Source: Ciona intestinalis
Taxonomy: Eukaryota; Chordata; Ascidiacea; Phlebobranchia; Cionidae
Direction of reading: 5' to 3'
NCBI RefSeq assembly: GCF_000224145.3
Contig: NC_020172.2
Span: 1,414,677-1,478,676 of the forward strand
DNA length: 64,000 bases
A program made the translations under genes and the position numbers. A model generated the notes under the pieces. That model was not told the origin of the DNA. It made no database searches and worked only from the letters and a program-made list of their open reading frames with translations. Shown here in pieces: positions 1 to 13,900 of this stretch (its first letter is position 1; each line of letters opens with the position of its first letter).

Positions 1-1590
1 ACTTTAACTTTTTTCAATATAGTTTAACTTTGTATAATGTTTCATGCAAAAGTTTATTTCATATTTTTCTTAGTAGAAACTCAATGGGCTTAAGATACAG
101 TTAACTAATACGTTGGCATGTTCTGTACATCCTAGTTCCTATGTTAGATTTTCTGGTATTTGGCATGCTACTCTTTAAACAATAGATATTCCTAATTTTT
201 AAGTTAAAATAAATGATTAATAAGCCTGGGTGTTCTGTGTGTTTTAAGTTTGTTTAATTTTTACCTGAAAAGTATTTCCTTTAGTTTTAGTCTTATAGTT
301 TAAATATGTTTTTTATAATAGTTTTTTTTTTGGAATTTATGTGCTGACCAACTACTATAGATTAGACTAGTATTTTACGCTGTTGAGTCTTTTGACCTGT
401 CATACACTAGTATTTGCTGGGTAACATAAAAAACTAATCTTACGACTAGTAGTGTCAATTTACCCTGATGAAGATGACGTGTATATGACATGTAAAATGA
501 CCTTAACATCAGTACACAAATATATGCCACAAAAAACTATTTAAGAAGTGTAATATGCCTGGCAGCAACATTATATATAAATTAACATTATATATATATT
601 ATATATATATAGTTTGTTCATATTGTTATGTTGACCATTACATTCATAGCCACGGAATCGTGCGAAAACTGCAGACGACTCTGATTTCGAAGTATTTGTT
701 TATTTGCTTCCCCTTTACTGTTTTGTGTGAAACTGCTTTGCTAAATAATGCTTACGGCTTGGCTAACACGCTTTGTATTTCCTATGTGAATTAATACTAT
801 AAATTGTCATGGGTTATGCAAAACTGAATATTCTTGCTTATATAGAATAAAAAGCTGTTAAAATTAATGTGCTCCCAAAAAAAGAACACAAATTTTATGA
901 TTTTTTTCACTGGGTTTTACTTTTTTACCAGCAATTGCACTTTACTTAATTATACAAGCAAAGCACTCATTTTAAATTAAAATAAAGTTGTTTATATTAA
1001 ATTATCAATTGGAGTATGAAGATCACTACAATGACTACACATAGGTTAAAACCAGTGCATTAAACAAATGTTAAACTTAATCCGCTTTTTCCAATGCATG
1101 ATGTGATCATATTATGTTGCATGGTTTGGTGTGTTTGCTGCATTACTTCACATGAAAACTTAATTCTTAACTGTTTTTTCTGTTTAATTTATTACAATTC
1201 ATTGCAGCATGTGCTTCAGAATCATGCTTAGTTTAGCCTATATAATAGTTTAATATATTATATATATATATATATAATAGTTAATAATAATATTTTACTA
1301 TAAAATACTTAATTACATTTAATGTTTTATCACAAAATAGTTCATAACATTTCACTAAGTAGGCCATTAAATAATGAATAATAGTCTATATTGCAAATTA
1401 AATAAAGTAAATAGTATTTTGCTATAAAATGAAGAAAGTATTGTTATGTATTGTCCTTCTACATTTTTAGCCAATAAACCAAACTATTAAAAATTATAAT
1501 AATACATATATATAAAATTTTGTTTTGTTTTTTTTGCCCATCTTTTCCAAGTTAAATCCTAACTAACATATTTAAACTTTTCTTTCATAG
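1..1590. other. non-coding AT-rich stretch, PBRM1 intron or 5' region
   Basis: I see no exon that fits the polybromo reading frame here. The first exon recognised in the window begins at 1591 in phase 0 and starts inside the gene, just before bromodomain 2, so this stretch is most simply the preceding intron. It contains (TA)n runs near 571-612 and 1256-1277 and many poly-T tracts. The short open frames are low-complexity and have no convincing splice context. Confidence 0.6.
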
Positions 1591-3931
1591 GAGATAGACA
1601 TCACTCAGGAGGAAATGAAGTCACTTTACGAAGCAACCGTATCAGAAACAGATGACGAGGGAAGACTGATAGCTGAAATGTTCATGCAACTACCAGATAA
1701 AACAGTCAGTATAACATAAATATTGGTCTCACTTATTGGTTAGGTATTTGCATGATAACTGAGAATACTAATACATACATATACAGGATACAGCTAATAG
1801 CTATCACTATCTGTATTAAATTAATGCTTAATACGGATAGACGTATGTGTATTAGGCAAGAGAGTTAACAGACACTGACATTGCTACAACTCAGTAGTTA
1901 TTAAATAGGTTGTAGGCTTGTAGCATTCTGTAGTTTTTTTTTAATTGAAATATATTATTTTGTATATGTTTTTCTTTCATAGGTGTATATGAATTGGGCA
2001 AAAAAGTTAATAGACATCGCTACAACTCAGTGGTTACTGAATGGGTTGTAGCACCCTGTAGTTTATTTTTTTAATTGGAATGTGTTTAATGTTTTTTATT
2101 AACCAAAAACATTGATTAAAGCAGTTTGCCATTTATTAAGTTTGTTTTTTTTATGCTCTGACTTCTCTTTTTTTTAAAAAGTTTTCGTAACTTGCAGAAC
2201 ATTGAGTATTACGCATTGATAAAAGATCCGATCGATTTCCTCATCATCGGTGACAGGGTGGAAGATGGATATTATAAGTCGGTGTTGGAGTTTGAAAAAG
2301 ATCTGAATCTTCTTGTGAAAAATGCCAAAGCATTTAATGACCCAAATTCACAGGTGAACATTTAGACCAGAGCCTTAAATAGCCGCATTTTGGCAACAGC
2401 CAGTTGTTTATCTACTACTCATGCTTCTTAACCCACTGAGTGGATTTGGTAGCTTGAGTCACAGACCTGTGTATATAATATGTTTAGATTTTCAATAAAA
2501 TTTACCGGTCATCTTCTGGGTTTACAACTTCTACAATCCTGATCCACTCTAGTCTAGTATTTAAAATTTCATTTAGGGTAAAAAGTATTTATTCAGCAAA
2601 TAGTTTAAATTGCAAGGAAACATTATTTGTCGATATAAAAATAGGTATAATAGCTTTCAATTTATTGGTTTTTAAATTTAAAGGTGTGGTTTTTGTTAAA
2701 TAAACAATAAAATTTGCCTAAAAAGTAAGTTTTCTGTATAAAATGATACGAAATATATTATCATGACTACCACTTTAAATTACCGTTTTATATTCTGTTC
2801 CAGCAGTTTGATTAGTTCAATTAGGTTATTTACTTTCTTGTACCTATATATCAATATAATAGGAATATAAATATTTTCCATCCAGATATATGAAGATGCA
2901 GTGACGATCCGCACCCTTTTCAAAGAAAAGATGAACGAGATGGAGAAAAGTAAACATCCGGAGCTGATGGGAACAAAATCAAGCGCTCGACTTAAGTAAG
3001 AGTTTGCTGTAACATAATAAAAAAACAACAACAAATTTTGAGTAAAATAATATGAATATGATAAAAGTTTTTGTAATTTTATAGATTGAAAAGGTATGTT
3101 TTTTGTGCTGGTATTAAAATTGTTTTTAAAACTAATACATATATTGATAGACTGGATTTTTGTCTGTTACGTTTCATAGCACCAGATTGCGAAGGTATTT
3201 TATTACACAAGAATTTTTACTAGCAATTGCGCTTTATTTAAGTGCTGGTATCAAAATTGTTTTTAAAACTAATATATATATATATATAGCGATTTTTTAA
3301 TATTTTCATTTCATATTCCTAATACTAAGCAATATATCTTCATAGACACAGGAAATCTTGGGGTAGAGCTTCTGAACGAATCCATGAAAGAAACATTAAG
3401 CAGGAGGTAAACTTAAACATCAACCCTACCTTGATTATAACTACTATTCATAATGTTTTATACTCTGGTATGATCCTATGGCAAGTCACTTCAAGCAACC
3501 TGGGATATAGACCAGATTTGGTGCATTACATTTGGCATATATCTAATATCTCTAATATTATTACCAATTAACGAGAAACCAATTAACAATAACGTTACTA
3601 CTCGATGTTTTAATAAATTGTACTTTTGTAAACTGATCATTTAAAAAAAATGGTTCAATGGTCATCGTGTAACATTTTCTCCACACGTACAGCAGCAACA
3701 GGAACTGCTGCCTATGCATGGAAAGGTGAAACTGATAAAAGAAAAGTTTGGGGTGTTGGCCAAACCATTGTATTTCCAAATAACAAACCACTTAACATGA
3801 CTACTTGTCCCTAGATGTCCACCATTCCCATTACCCCATTCATACTCAATGAATATTTCACTTTTCAGCAAGAAGATAAACATGAACTGCATGAAGTTTC
3901 AATAATTAACTGCCATGAAGATGATTATCAG
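1591..3931 (+). CDS. PBRM1: PBRM1 bromodomain 2 and following linker (exons 1-5 in window)
   Basis: Exons 1591-1704, 2198-2353, 2886-2995, 3346-3406 and 3869-3931 encode window residues 1-168. The bromodomain shows the ZA-loop [11 protein letters not shown] and the acetyl-lysine-binding Asn in AFNDPNSQ, followed by the alpha-C helix [12 protein letters not shown]. It aligns with human BD2 rather than BD1 because the [12 protein letters not shown] start and the KS-R-K linker match that repeat. The first donor is GTCAGT at 1705, weak but phase-correct. The junction at 1591 is phase 0, so more coding sequence must precede it. Confidence 0.9.
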
Positions 3932-6900
3932 GTATTTTATAGTTCTTATTACATATATCTGTCCAATTTTCGAAATCTTTCATACTAATAGATCCTAATT
4001 TTATTCCTAATTTTAATAACATTTTTGTGTTCTACAGCAAAAATTTAATGCACACAATCATGTTTTTCCTACGTACACCAGTTAGCAGTAAATATGTTTC
4101 CACTTTCACATATTACCAAAAAAAAGATTTGAATGAGAGACTGATGATGCCATTTAGGCGAAATATGTTTCTTTTATTATAAAACTATAAAACTAGTTTG
4201 CCTTGAATTTTGTCTGCTGCCTTTTTGTAGAACTAGATTCAGACTATTTCATTACACCATAATTGTCCTAATCTATAAGCACCAGATCGGGGATGGTTTC
4301 ATGAAATTTAAAACAACTATGTTCAAAACAGGGTTTATTCTACAATGAGATAGTGAACTATCGAAATAACATTGGCCACACTATTGCTGACCCATTTTGT
4401 CGACTTCCAAATAAAAGGTTCTACCCAACGTATTATGAAGAAATAGATAATCCTATCTCACTGAAAATGATCAGAAAAAAACTGCAGGCGAAAAAATATG
4501 ATGTGAGTTATGACAATATTTTGTGAAAATTTTTGTATATTCTTGTGGAGTTGTAGATTTAGCAGAACATTTAAGCGAAAAGAGTTTAAATAGGGCTTTC
4601 TTGATTTTTTTGTAGTTATTTTCTTGTATATGAAAGTATGTTTTGTAAAAACAATTTTTTTTTAATGGATTTTACCGGATTTGTTTTTGGGAAGTTTTCC
4701 TATAAATTTTTGCAAAACTTAATTGGAAGTATGTAAAATATTCATTGTCTTCTCAGTCCTGTCATGAACTAGCCAAGGATTTTGAGTTGTTGTTTTCAAA
4801 TGCAATGAAGTTTAATGTAGCCAACTCCCTCATACATAAAGATGCCGTCACTCTCAAGTCTTTTATGGAGACAAAACTACAAGAGTATGCAACTAAAGAG
4901 GTGGGGTGTTGTTGAAATTAATGGTGGGTTGCGATTTAGAGTACAATGTATCTGTAGCTATGTTGGTGGGGGGTAATGTTTACAAGAGGCCCATTTTGGG
5001 GGGAAGGGGGCAATATGAAAGCAAATTTTTAAAGCATTGTTTAGGAAGTACAATGTATCTGTATCTATGGCGGGTAATGTTTCAGGCAAGTGTTTTCCAA
5101 GAGGACCATAAGCTTTTATTAGGCAATATGTTACCCAATTTTGAAATAAATGTTTTGTTATTTGAGGGGAGTGGGCAATATGGGGGCAAGTTTTATAAAC
5201 ATGATTTTTTGGGGGGTATTTTCTCGTTTTTAACTTAGTGCTTTAAAACCAACTTTTACATTTTAGGAGGAAAACACAGATGAGAGTAGTGAAAGTGAAG
5301 AAGACGAGGATAAAATTAAAAAGGTAAACAATATTGTTTTGTGCTCATTGTGTGGCAAACGAAAATAAATACAAAAACAAAATCTTAAGGTCGAAATTTC
5401 AATGTTTTTTAGGAAACACCAAAGCATGATACTTCTGCTTCAGAAAAGGGAGAAGTTTCCACTAAAGTGAGTACCTTTTATAACTTTGTTAATATATACA
5501 ACAATGCTTGTAACATAGGTCAAATACATGAACATATTGAATTCGTTCTCCGCACACAACAAACTTTTTGCCCAAAAAATTCGTAACTGTTTTTTCCGAA
5601 TAAAAAGTGTTAATTTTCCCTCCAGAAGAGAAAACGTCGTAGGAAACGAGGTGAAACTTTGCATGGGAGGATGAGGTTGCTGTATGAGACTGTACTTGAT
5701 GCAGAAACTGATGATGGTGAATATATTTCTCATATCTTTGTCAGGGTAGAGCACTTGCGCACATTTTTAAACCGAATTAACAAGTTTTTTTCCAAGTATT
5801 GGCAAGCAGCCCTTTAAATTTATATAAGGGAGGTCCTACAGCAGTGGTTCTTAACATTTTTGGGTTTGCTTGCTTTTTCCTTTTAACAAAGATTCTTATC
5901 ATTTTTATCCCCCATACATGGCGCTCTTTTATTAAAAAGCAAAACAACTAGAACTAGTTACATTAGGGTATTTAATGCAACGGATGCACTAGTTTTTTTA
6001 ACAATGAGTTGTTCAATGTCTGCTGAAGTACTTCAAATGGCACAATTTTTCTGTCCGGTGTAACTGATGTGGATTTTGATCGGTAGCTCATTTTTCCTCC
6101 AAATACAAGGAATTTACCCGCAGGGGTAAATTTACCCTAGTTTAATAATTGCTTTTCTATAGCGAAGGCCGCCAGAGTTGTTAGGATCTAGGCCAGAGTT
6201 GTAATATTAGAAGTAGGTTTGTGTAATATAATACTTATAATAGAAAGAGTTACAACATGCTTTCAAAGTAGGCCATACAGTATTCCCTAAAACATCTATA
6301 GCAAATTTTTTATGGGAATATTTTATATTTTTTGAGGGTATTTTTTTTTCTTTTGGAATGTAGAAGATTTCTAAAAACAATTTTTATTTTTTTATTTTTT
6401 TTTCCCTGCATTTGATTTCTGTTTCTCGCATCTGCAGGTCGCGAGATGATCCTCCTTTTCCTAGAAAAACCATCCCGAAAAGATTACCCGGATTATTACA
6501 AACTTGTGGTTGATCCGATAGACATGAGGATGATTGAGAAGAAGATAAGACAGGAGAAATATGGAGGAATACAAGATCTTCTCGATGATTTTCACCTCAT
6601 GTTTAACAATGCTCGACAGTATAATGAACCTGGATCACAGGTTTGTTTGATTTTTGACGAATTTTTTTATTTTATTTTTTACTAAAAAATTGGTAAAATT
6701 TGCATTTTGTTCTGCTTGTTTACAGTTTTTCTGTTTCTGGAAATGTTAAAGTTTGCTGTCATTGAAAAAACTGATTAAATATTTTTTATAGTTTTTAACT
6801 TTTGTTAATAAACCTGGTTCACAGGTTTGCTTGATTTTTGATGAATTTGTTTTTTTCTCAAGAAAGTAATAAAATCTGTTTTTTTTCTTTGTTTTGATAT

Positions 6901-9900
6901 AGTGTCAAAATATTAAACCTTTATATTTAAAAAATTATTATTTGGTTAATTGAATTTCTTTTTTTGGGATTGCCCAAATTGTTTTACAACATGAAAAATT
7001 TGCTGTATGTAGTCTTGGGCACTCATGTCATGTTGTAAACTTTACTGTTAATAGCACTTCTTACTTAACAATAGGGCTCAAAATTATATTAATTGTACTT
7101 AAAAATTAAACCAAGTTTTCAAATTACAGGTCTATTTGGATGCTGATACACTCGAGAAACTTCTATTGGATAAAAACAAGGAATTAGGTCCGTTATCTGA
7201 ACAAGCGCTAACTATGACTCCTGGCAGATCAACTTTTTCAAAGAAACAACTTGTAAGTTTCATGACAACATTTACAATACCTTAACAATAAACATCTTAA
7301 ATTAGAAATGGGAAAATATATTTAGGAGAAATCTTACTGTATTATACTCAGCAAAGTAATGAAAGTCTGTTATTATTGAAACTTTATTTTAACACTTTCG
7401 GCGCCGCATTAATTTGAACAATCAGACACTGGGTGCCGTAAGAATTTTGGATTTTATTAAATTTTAATAAGCTATGAATTACAGTTGAAAGTTGCAAATT
7501 ATACAACAGTAAGCAACAGGAATCCAAGAAACAGTGACATATCCATGTTATCCCGTTTGTGTGGACGTATAACATCACTACCAATGTATCCATAACTTCA
7601 CTTTTCTTCAGAGCCGTAAGAATAAGAATAAGAATTGGACAAAACAAAACTTCACAACATCATAATTGTAATGATCAGACACTAAATCATTGAAGTTTGA
7701 ACCATTATCCGTAATTATTCCAGCAGTGGCAGCAGTGAAACATTGTAAACTAGTAATATTGCGTAAAATATACTTGAAATCGTCAGAAACAGCTGATCGC
7801 AGAGTCACAAGCTAATTGATCAAAAATAACGTAATCTCAAAGCAGACTTTCGCATTTAGTCTCAATGCAGCCTAGATCGAGCGTACGTATATATACGTGG
7901 TTTACTATTAGTTTAAATGCAACGCGGCACTCGTAACAATGAAAGGAAAACAATTTTTTAACTATTTACAAAAATTCTCATTTTAGACCCCCTTGGAAGA
8001 AAACATGGAAAAACTCTTCGTAAAACTCCGGGATTTCACGGATCCAACAGGAAGAGCAATCTGTGACATCTTCTCCCATCTTCCAACCAAGCAGGAGCTT
8101 CCGGATTATTACAAAGTCATCAAGAAACCGATGGAGATGGACAGGATCCAGCAGAAGATGCAGGTATGGTTATATAGTAGGGTGGGGGGATGACACATTT
8201 TTATTCTATTTCTCATCCCATTAGGTAGTAAACAAAGAACATGCAAAGAATTGTAATTGTTTAAAACACGATCTGGATATTTAGGTATTATGTGCTAAAG
8301 GTCCCCAAACTTTCTCCACAGTACTACACAAACATTTTAGAGCACCGTAGGACCTCACCTCATTAGCAATTGTTTTAGCCATTTTTATTTACTGGTTCTT
8401 CAGTTTTGCTCAGATTTAAAATCTAAAGATCTGTGTTTATTTTGTAATATTTCAAAGGCCATATAAATTTCTAAAATATAATAGTCTCATTAGGTAGTAA
8501 ACAAATTTACAGAATTATATAACCGTAGCCTCACTCTAAAAAAATTGTTAATTCTTAAAACGCAATAGGGCATATGGGATATTATAAGCTAAAGCTATCC
8601 ATCTTACACTACAGTACTATATAACAGCACCGGAATCATACACTGTAATATGTAAACAGTTTCAGCAACTTTTAAATTAATTGTTAAAATGTTTTAAACA
8701 CAAAATATAAAATTTTCTTTTTAGGGAGGACAGTACGCTAAACTTGAGGAAATGTTATCAGACTTGCTGCTTATGTTTGAAAATGCTTGTGTTTATAATG
8801 AACCTGGGTCTGTGATATACAAGGATGCTCTTATTCTACAGGTAACATCGCAAAACTATATACTATATAGTAGGATGGGGAAAGATGGGACGCCTTTTCA
8901 TTCTATTTTCTCGTACATTTTGGTAGTAAACAGAGAACATACAAAGAATTATAAAACCTTGTCCTCGCGACTTTCATAGACCGTTTTAAACTGTTTTTTA
9001 AAACAATGGTTTAAAACACGATCAGGATATCTTTCCCCACTCCACTATACTAAATATATCTGTTTGTAACTGCAAATTGGTTGTATCATATATTCATATG
9101 CATTTTAAATATTTTTTGGAAAAAATACTTTTATGCAGTAATAACAGGTCTATTGTATGTGTGATACTGATACCAACAGTGATAGACCTATTTGTATTTG
9201 GCAAGACACCTAACGGACATTGCTCCAACCCAGTGGTCACAAAATGGGTTACGAAAACCTGTGTGTTGGAGTAATGGACCAACCAGGCCACCTACAAAGA
9301 ATATAATAGACCTTTGAAGTTATGCCTCCACATAAACAAGCTACAAACCACTAACCTACATAACTTTCTACAGAAACTTGGTGTAAAGACATTTTACAAA
9401 CTGGAAGGCATCGAACCGTTGCCTAAATCTCAACAACTTGTTCATGAGATGCTCACCAACCTTTTCATGTCTCTCATGAATCACCAGGATAATACTGGCA
9501 GGTGAGTTCCAGTTTTCATTTTGTTTTTAAACTCATTTTTTTTAAAGTTTTGCCGAAAATTTTGGTTTTTATGTGATTGTATATTCAATATTTTCACTTG
9601 GTTTTTAGACTGATTTTTTTGAGTTTTAGGAAAATTTTTATTTTTGAGTTATTTTTAATTTGAAAATCATACCAATAATAAATATATAAAGTAATGCAAT
9701 TTAGTTACACTTTTTGTCACATAACATCTTTAAAAAATCTGTTAAATATATTTCTTTTACCAATAAAACTTAATTAATGTGCTTCTTTCTTTACAAAGAT
9801 GTTACAGTGATTCACTATCAGGAATGGAAGTTAAAAATAATTCTCAATCATCAACTCAAGATACTGCCATGGATACTAGTGGTATGTTAGACCTTTACTT

Positions 9901-10878
9901 CTTTCTATTTAAAACAAAATTTTTAATTTACATTTATCTCCACCATGCAAAATTTAATAAAAAAAGTTTTAGTCAGAGCAATTTTGCATTGTTGGCTTAA
10001 TTTTTAGCAAAACAACTCAATGTGATTTGCTTACAATATAAATTATACTGAAACAGTGAAGTAACCGTTAAAATATCAGGGTTATTGGAATATTGTTTTA
10101 ATAGGCTGACTAGTGAATGTTGCAGACATGTTACCCATATAGTAAGCTATAATCAGTGGCGCAGCCAGGGGGTTTAGGGGTTCGCAACCCTCCCCCTTAT
10201 AAACCCCCCAAAAAATAATAATTTTTTTTTTAATTTTTTATTAAACCCCCCCCCCCCTTATTTTTTTCTGGCTGCACCACTGCCTATAATACTATATAGA
10301 GTTCCAGTGTCTATAATATAATTACCCAAATAAATATTTTAAAAAACTGGAAAACGTGATTGAATTTTAAAATGCACAGTATAGCGACTATATACCCTTA
10401 TTTTTCTAAAAAAATATAAAAAATCAGAGCTACCCCAACAAATGTACTATAGGTAGTCACATGGTGTATACTTATACCACTTTGCCTAAAAAATAAACCA
10501 AAATATTTCCAGAGCAACCTCAGAATCCAGGTGAGACTCTTTCACTTGGTGTGATCAAAAAGAATCTTCTTCATCGTAGATACAAGAGGTTGGATGTCTT
10601 CCAGGAGCAAGTCTTTGATGTTCTGGAGGAAGCAAGAGAGAGGAATAGAACGGATTCAGAAGTAAGGAAAGGGAGAATCGAAAAAATGACATATATAACT
10701 TTTTACACATACCTTATAAGCATAGTTAAACATCTATTTGTATTATTTTAAACTGAAAATGTAATTTTAAAAATTTTATTTAATTATTAAACATTGTGTT
10801 TTTTTCTCTAATTTATTAAAGATCAAAGTGAATATACATCTATCTCTCTCTCTCTCTCTATCTCTCTATCTCGCTCTC

Positions 10879-10923
<45 letters not shown>

Positions 10924-13900
10924 CTCCAGTGGCAAATTTTTTTTTTTTAATATATTTATTATGATTTTACCATCAACAAAGATATTCCACACTCTTTAAA
11001 TATTCTTCTTTAAAAGATCTATGAAGATGCTGTGGAGCTTCAGAAGTTCTTTATCAAGATTCGAGATGAGTTGTGCAAGAACGGAGAGATTCTCGTTTCA
11101 CCTGCGCTCTCTTACACCACCAAGAGGCTCGAAAATGACCTAGACGTTGAGAAAAAGGTAACGTACATGCTAGCTTTTGCCCTTTCTGTTATTTGCATGT
11201 ATTTACATTAAAAGTTTGACTTTTTGTCACCCAAACACATTTAAATGTTTTTTTATTCTAAACTCTTTAGGTGGTTAAAAATGCCTTATTTTTAGTGTTA
11301 TATAAGTAGGCTACTGCATTACACTGTTACAGGGTCATACACAAATGGTTTAGTGCAATAATTTAAAAAAAGGTTTAATGCAGGAGTTTTTAGAAAATAA
11401 TCTGCTTTGCCAAAATAAAACATTTCACATTTTAGACATACTATATATATATTTAAATTTTACAAAAATTTTGTTTTAAATTTACTAAAAAAATATAAAC
11501 AAACATTTTATTTCTTTTGAACTGATAACCTTTTCAGGAGAAAGTTCCAGAAGAACCACAAGAAGATGAAGTGAAAGATGCCGTCAAGTTTATCAAGGAT
11601 GAACTCAAGGAAAGTGCTCAAACGGACGAGGTAAGAGAATACACTAGAAATATTTATATATCATTTGACATTTAATTTGAATACTTTGGGGTAAGATGGA
11701 TACTGTAAACCAGGGGTGCAACCTTTAATACATAAGAGTATAAATTACTCCTTGTAAATATATGAAGTTGGGACGCATAAATTTCTCAAGAAAATATATA
11801 TAAAACTGCAATATAAATTTATCACAATATATAAATTTAAAACTGCAATACACATTATATAAATTAGGTAAAAAATATAAAATAGGCAACTGGCTTTGCA
11901 GCCCACACAACTTTTCTCTGTGACCTCATTTGGCATATTTCGCCTAAACGGACCGCAGGTTGCACACCCCTGCTGTAAACAAACAATATTTTATATTTCA
12001 TATTAGTGTAATTTTAAACAATTATCAATGCTCTTTAAGAAATGTGAGAATACAGGTATATAATTCTATAAATATTCTTAGTTTACAACAGTATGGGATG
12101 ATAAAATTGAGTGAAAACATCAACCACATACCCAAATATTATATCTATCACTTAGGGTGTTGTTTATAAAGTGGGAGACTTTGTTTATGTGGAGAACCCG
12201 GATAAAAGAGATGAAAAGCACGTGGTTTGTATTGAGAAGTTTTATCTTGATGATGCAGGGGAGCAGAGGATGTACGGATCCTGGTTCCTCGCTCCTCATG
12301 ACACAGCTCACACAGCAGGGAAGAGGTTCCTCCAACAAGAGGTAAAAATCTTACAAGATTTTTATTTTTCCTTTTTTTGTAAAGGGAAGATTTTAGTAAA
12401 ATTTAAAAAAAAAATTAAAAAAATTAGTAAAATTAAAAAAAAAATAGTAAAAAAATTAGAAAAAGAGAAGTTTTATTTCATTTATATTGCAAATTAGAAA
12501 GTTTTCTTTTTTTCCTCACCCATTTTAATCAAACATCCAGGTATTCAAGAGTGATTATTACAACACTGTTCCTGTGAAAAATATCCTGGGTCGATGTTTT
12601 GTGATGATGGTTAAAGATTATTTTAATATGAAACCAAAAGGTTTGTCAACCCATGGCAGATTACATTGAAAAATATTTTTTACTTTTTTAAAGCTATTGT
12701 AAAAGATTTTTAAATCAATTAAATATAAAGTAACATTTTATGGGATTTTTATTGTTTAGCAATGTTTAAGTAGTCTAAAATGACCATAGGTATTGGATTT
12801 TATAAATATTGTAGTGTTACTAGTGTAAAAAGTGATGAAGTTTATAACAGGCAGAAATCAACATTTACATTATTTCAATCCTGTTGATTTTTTTTATAAA
12901 AATTTCTTTTCATGTCACTTGCAAATACTTTAAAAAAGAATAAAAGGTGTTTTATACCTCATGCAGCAGTGTCTGTGTCTGCTGTGTAAGCTGAAAATAA
13001 CATTTTACCCCACCCTACTATACAATGATTCTGACAATTTATTAAAATCAAGTTTCCATCCCAGGTTTTAACAATGAGGATATCTATGTTTGCGAATCTC
13101 GTTATATGAGTCAGACAAAATCATTCAGGCGAATCAAGGCTCTGCAGGTCCCCGTAAACGACACCCCCCTTGTGCCCCGTGAAACCCCCCTACCCATGAT
13201 CAGGGTATCTACAGCTGGAGATACAACACAGGTAACTTACACAAAATAATACGTTCAAACCAATATATTACCACACAAAATTAGAGTGGCAAGACGGGTT
13301 GTCAAAATTAGGCCTAATTTTTATAATATGATAAAGTGCCACAGTATATGTGGCATAAAACATGGTGCGTTACAGGGCCCTAAACTTTTTTCTTTTCGAC
13401 CTTTTTTAATCTTCCAAAATCTACTGCAGGTCGTTACTATTGAAACATGATTTGCAGTTTTGCAGATAAAGTTTAGTGGAAAGTAATTTACGCCATTTTG
13501 TTAAAAAATGATCCAACTCTGACCTAAATCCCAGATGTTATGCTTTGTTGTAAGACGTCACCCTATAGAATGAATGATTCTATCTTATTGGTTTAACAAA
13601 TATGTGTTTAACTCTGTAATGAAGCATTAAGTATAACCCATATACTCAGGAAACAGCATTAGAAGTTGGAAGTTCGTGGCCAACTGATGTTATTGATAAA
13701 GAGCGAGAAAATATCAAAACTGAGATACAGAACCCACATAGTGAAGGTTTTTTACCTAAATTAATTTATCTTTTCAGCAATTAAAAGTTATAAGTTCATA
13801 GAATTTATTAATAATGTTTTTTTTCTTTTTTTGAAAAAAACTGTAAAGAGAATAAAGCAACACTAAAATTTACACAAAATAATAAAATTTTCAGTGGCCA

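Noticed and set aside
454..540. Frame near the window start reading YPDEDDVYM and later KYMP, reminiscent of the BAH motif PEEDVYV-RYMP
   Set aside because: The middle does not align, there is no plausible acceptor in frame, and a BAH domain is not expected before bromodomain 2. Likely chance.
4906..5238. 110-codon + strand frame after the bromodomain 3 exon
   Set aside because: It is the G-rich intron with two degenerate repeats; the exon ends at the donor at 4901 and the next exon at 5267 continues the protein in phase.
5834..6200. CAGTGGTTCTTAACATTTTTGG, typical of a hAT element end
   Set aside because: No matching inverted end or target duplication was found downstream, so only a degraded fragment could be claimed.
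7387..7940. Possible piggyBac-like element starting TTAACACTTTCGGCGCC and ending near GCGGCACTCGTAAC
   Set aside because: The ends match only loosely in inverted orientation and no TTAA is found at the right end.
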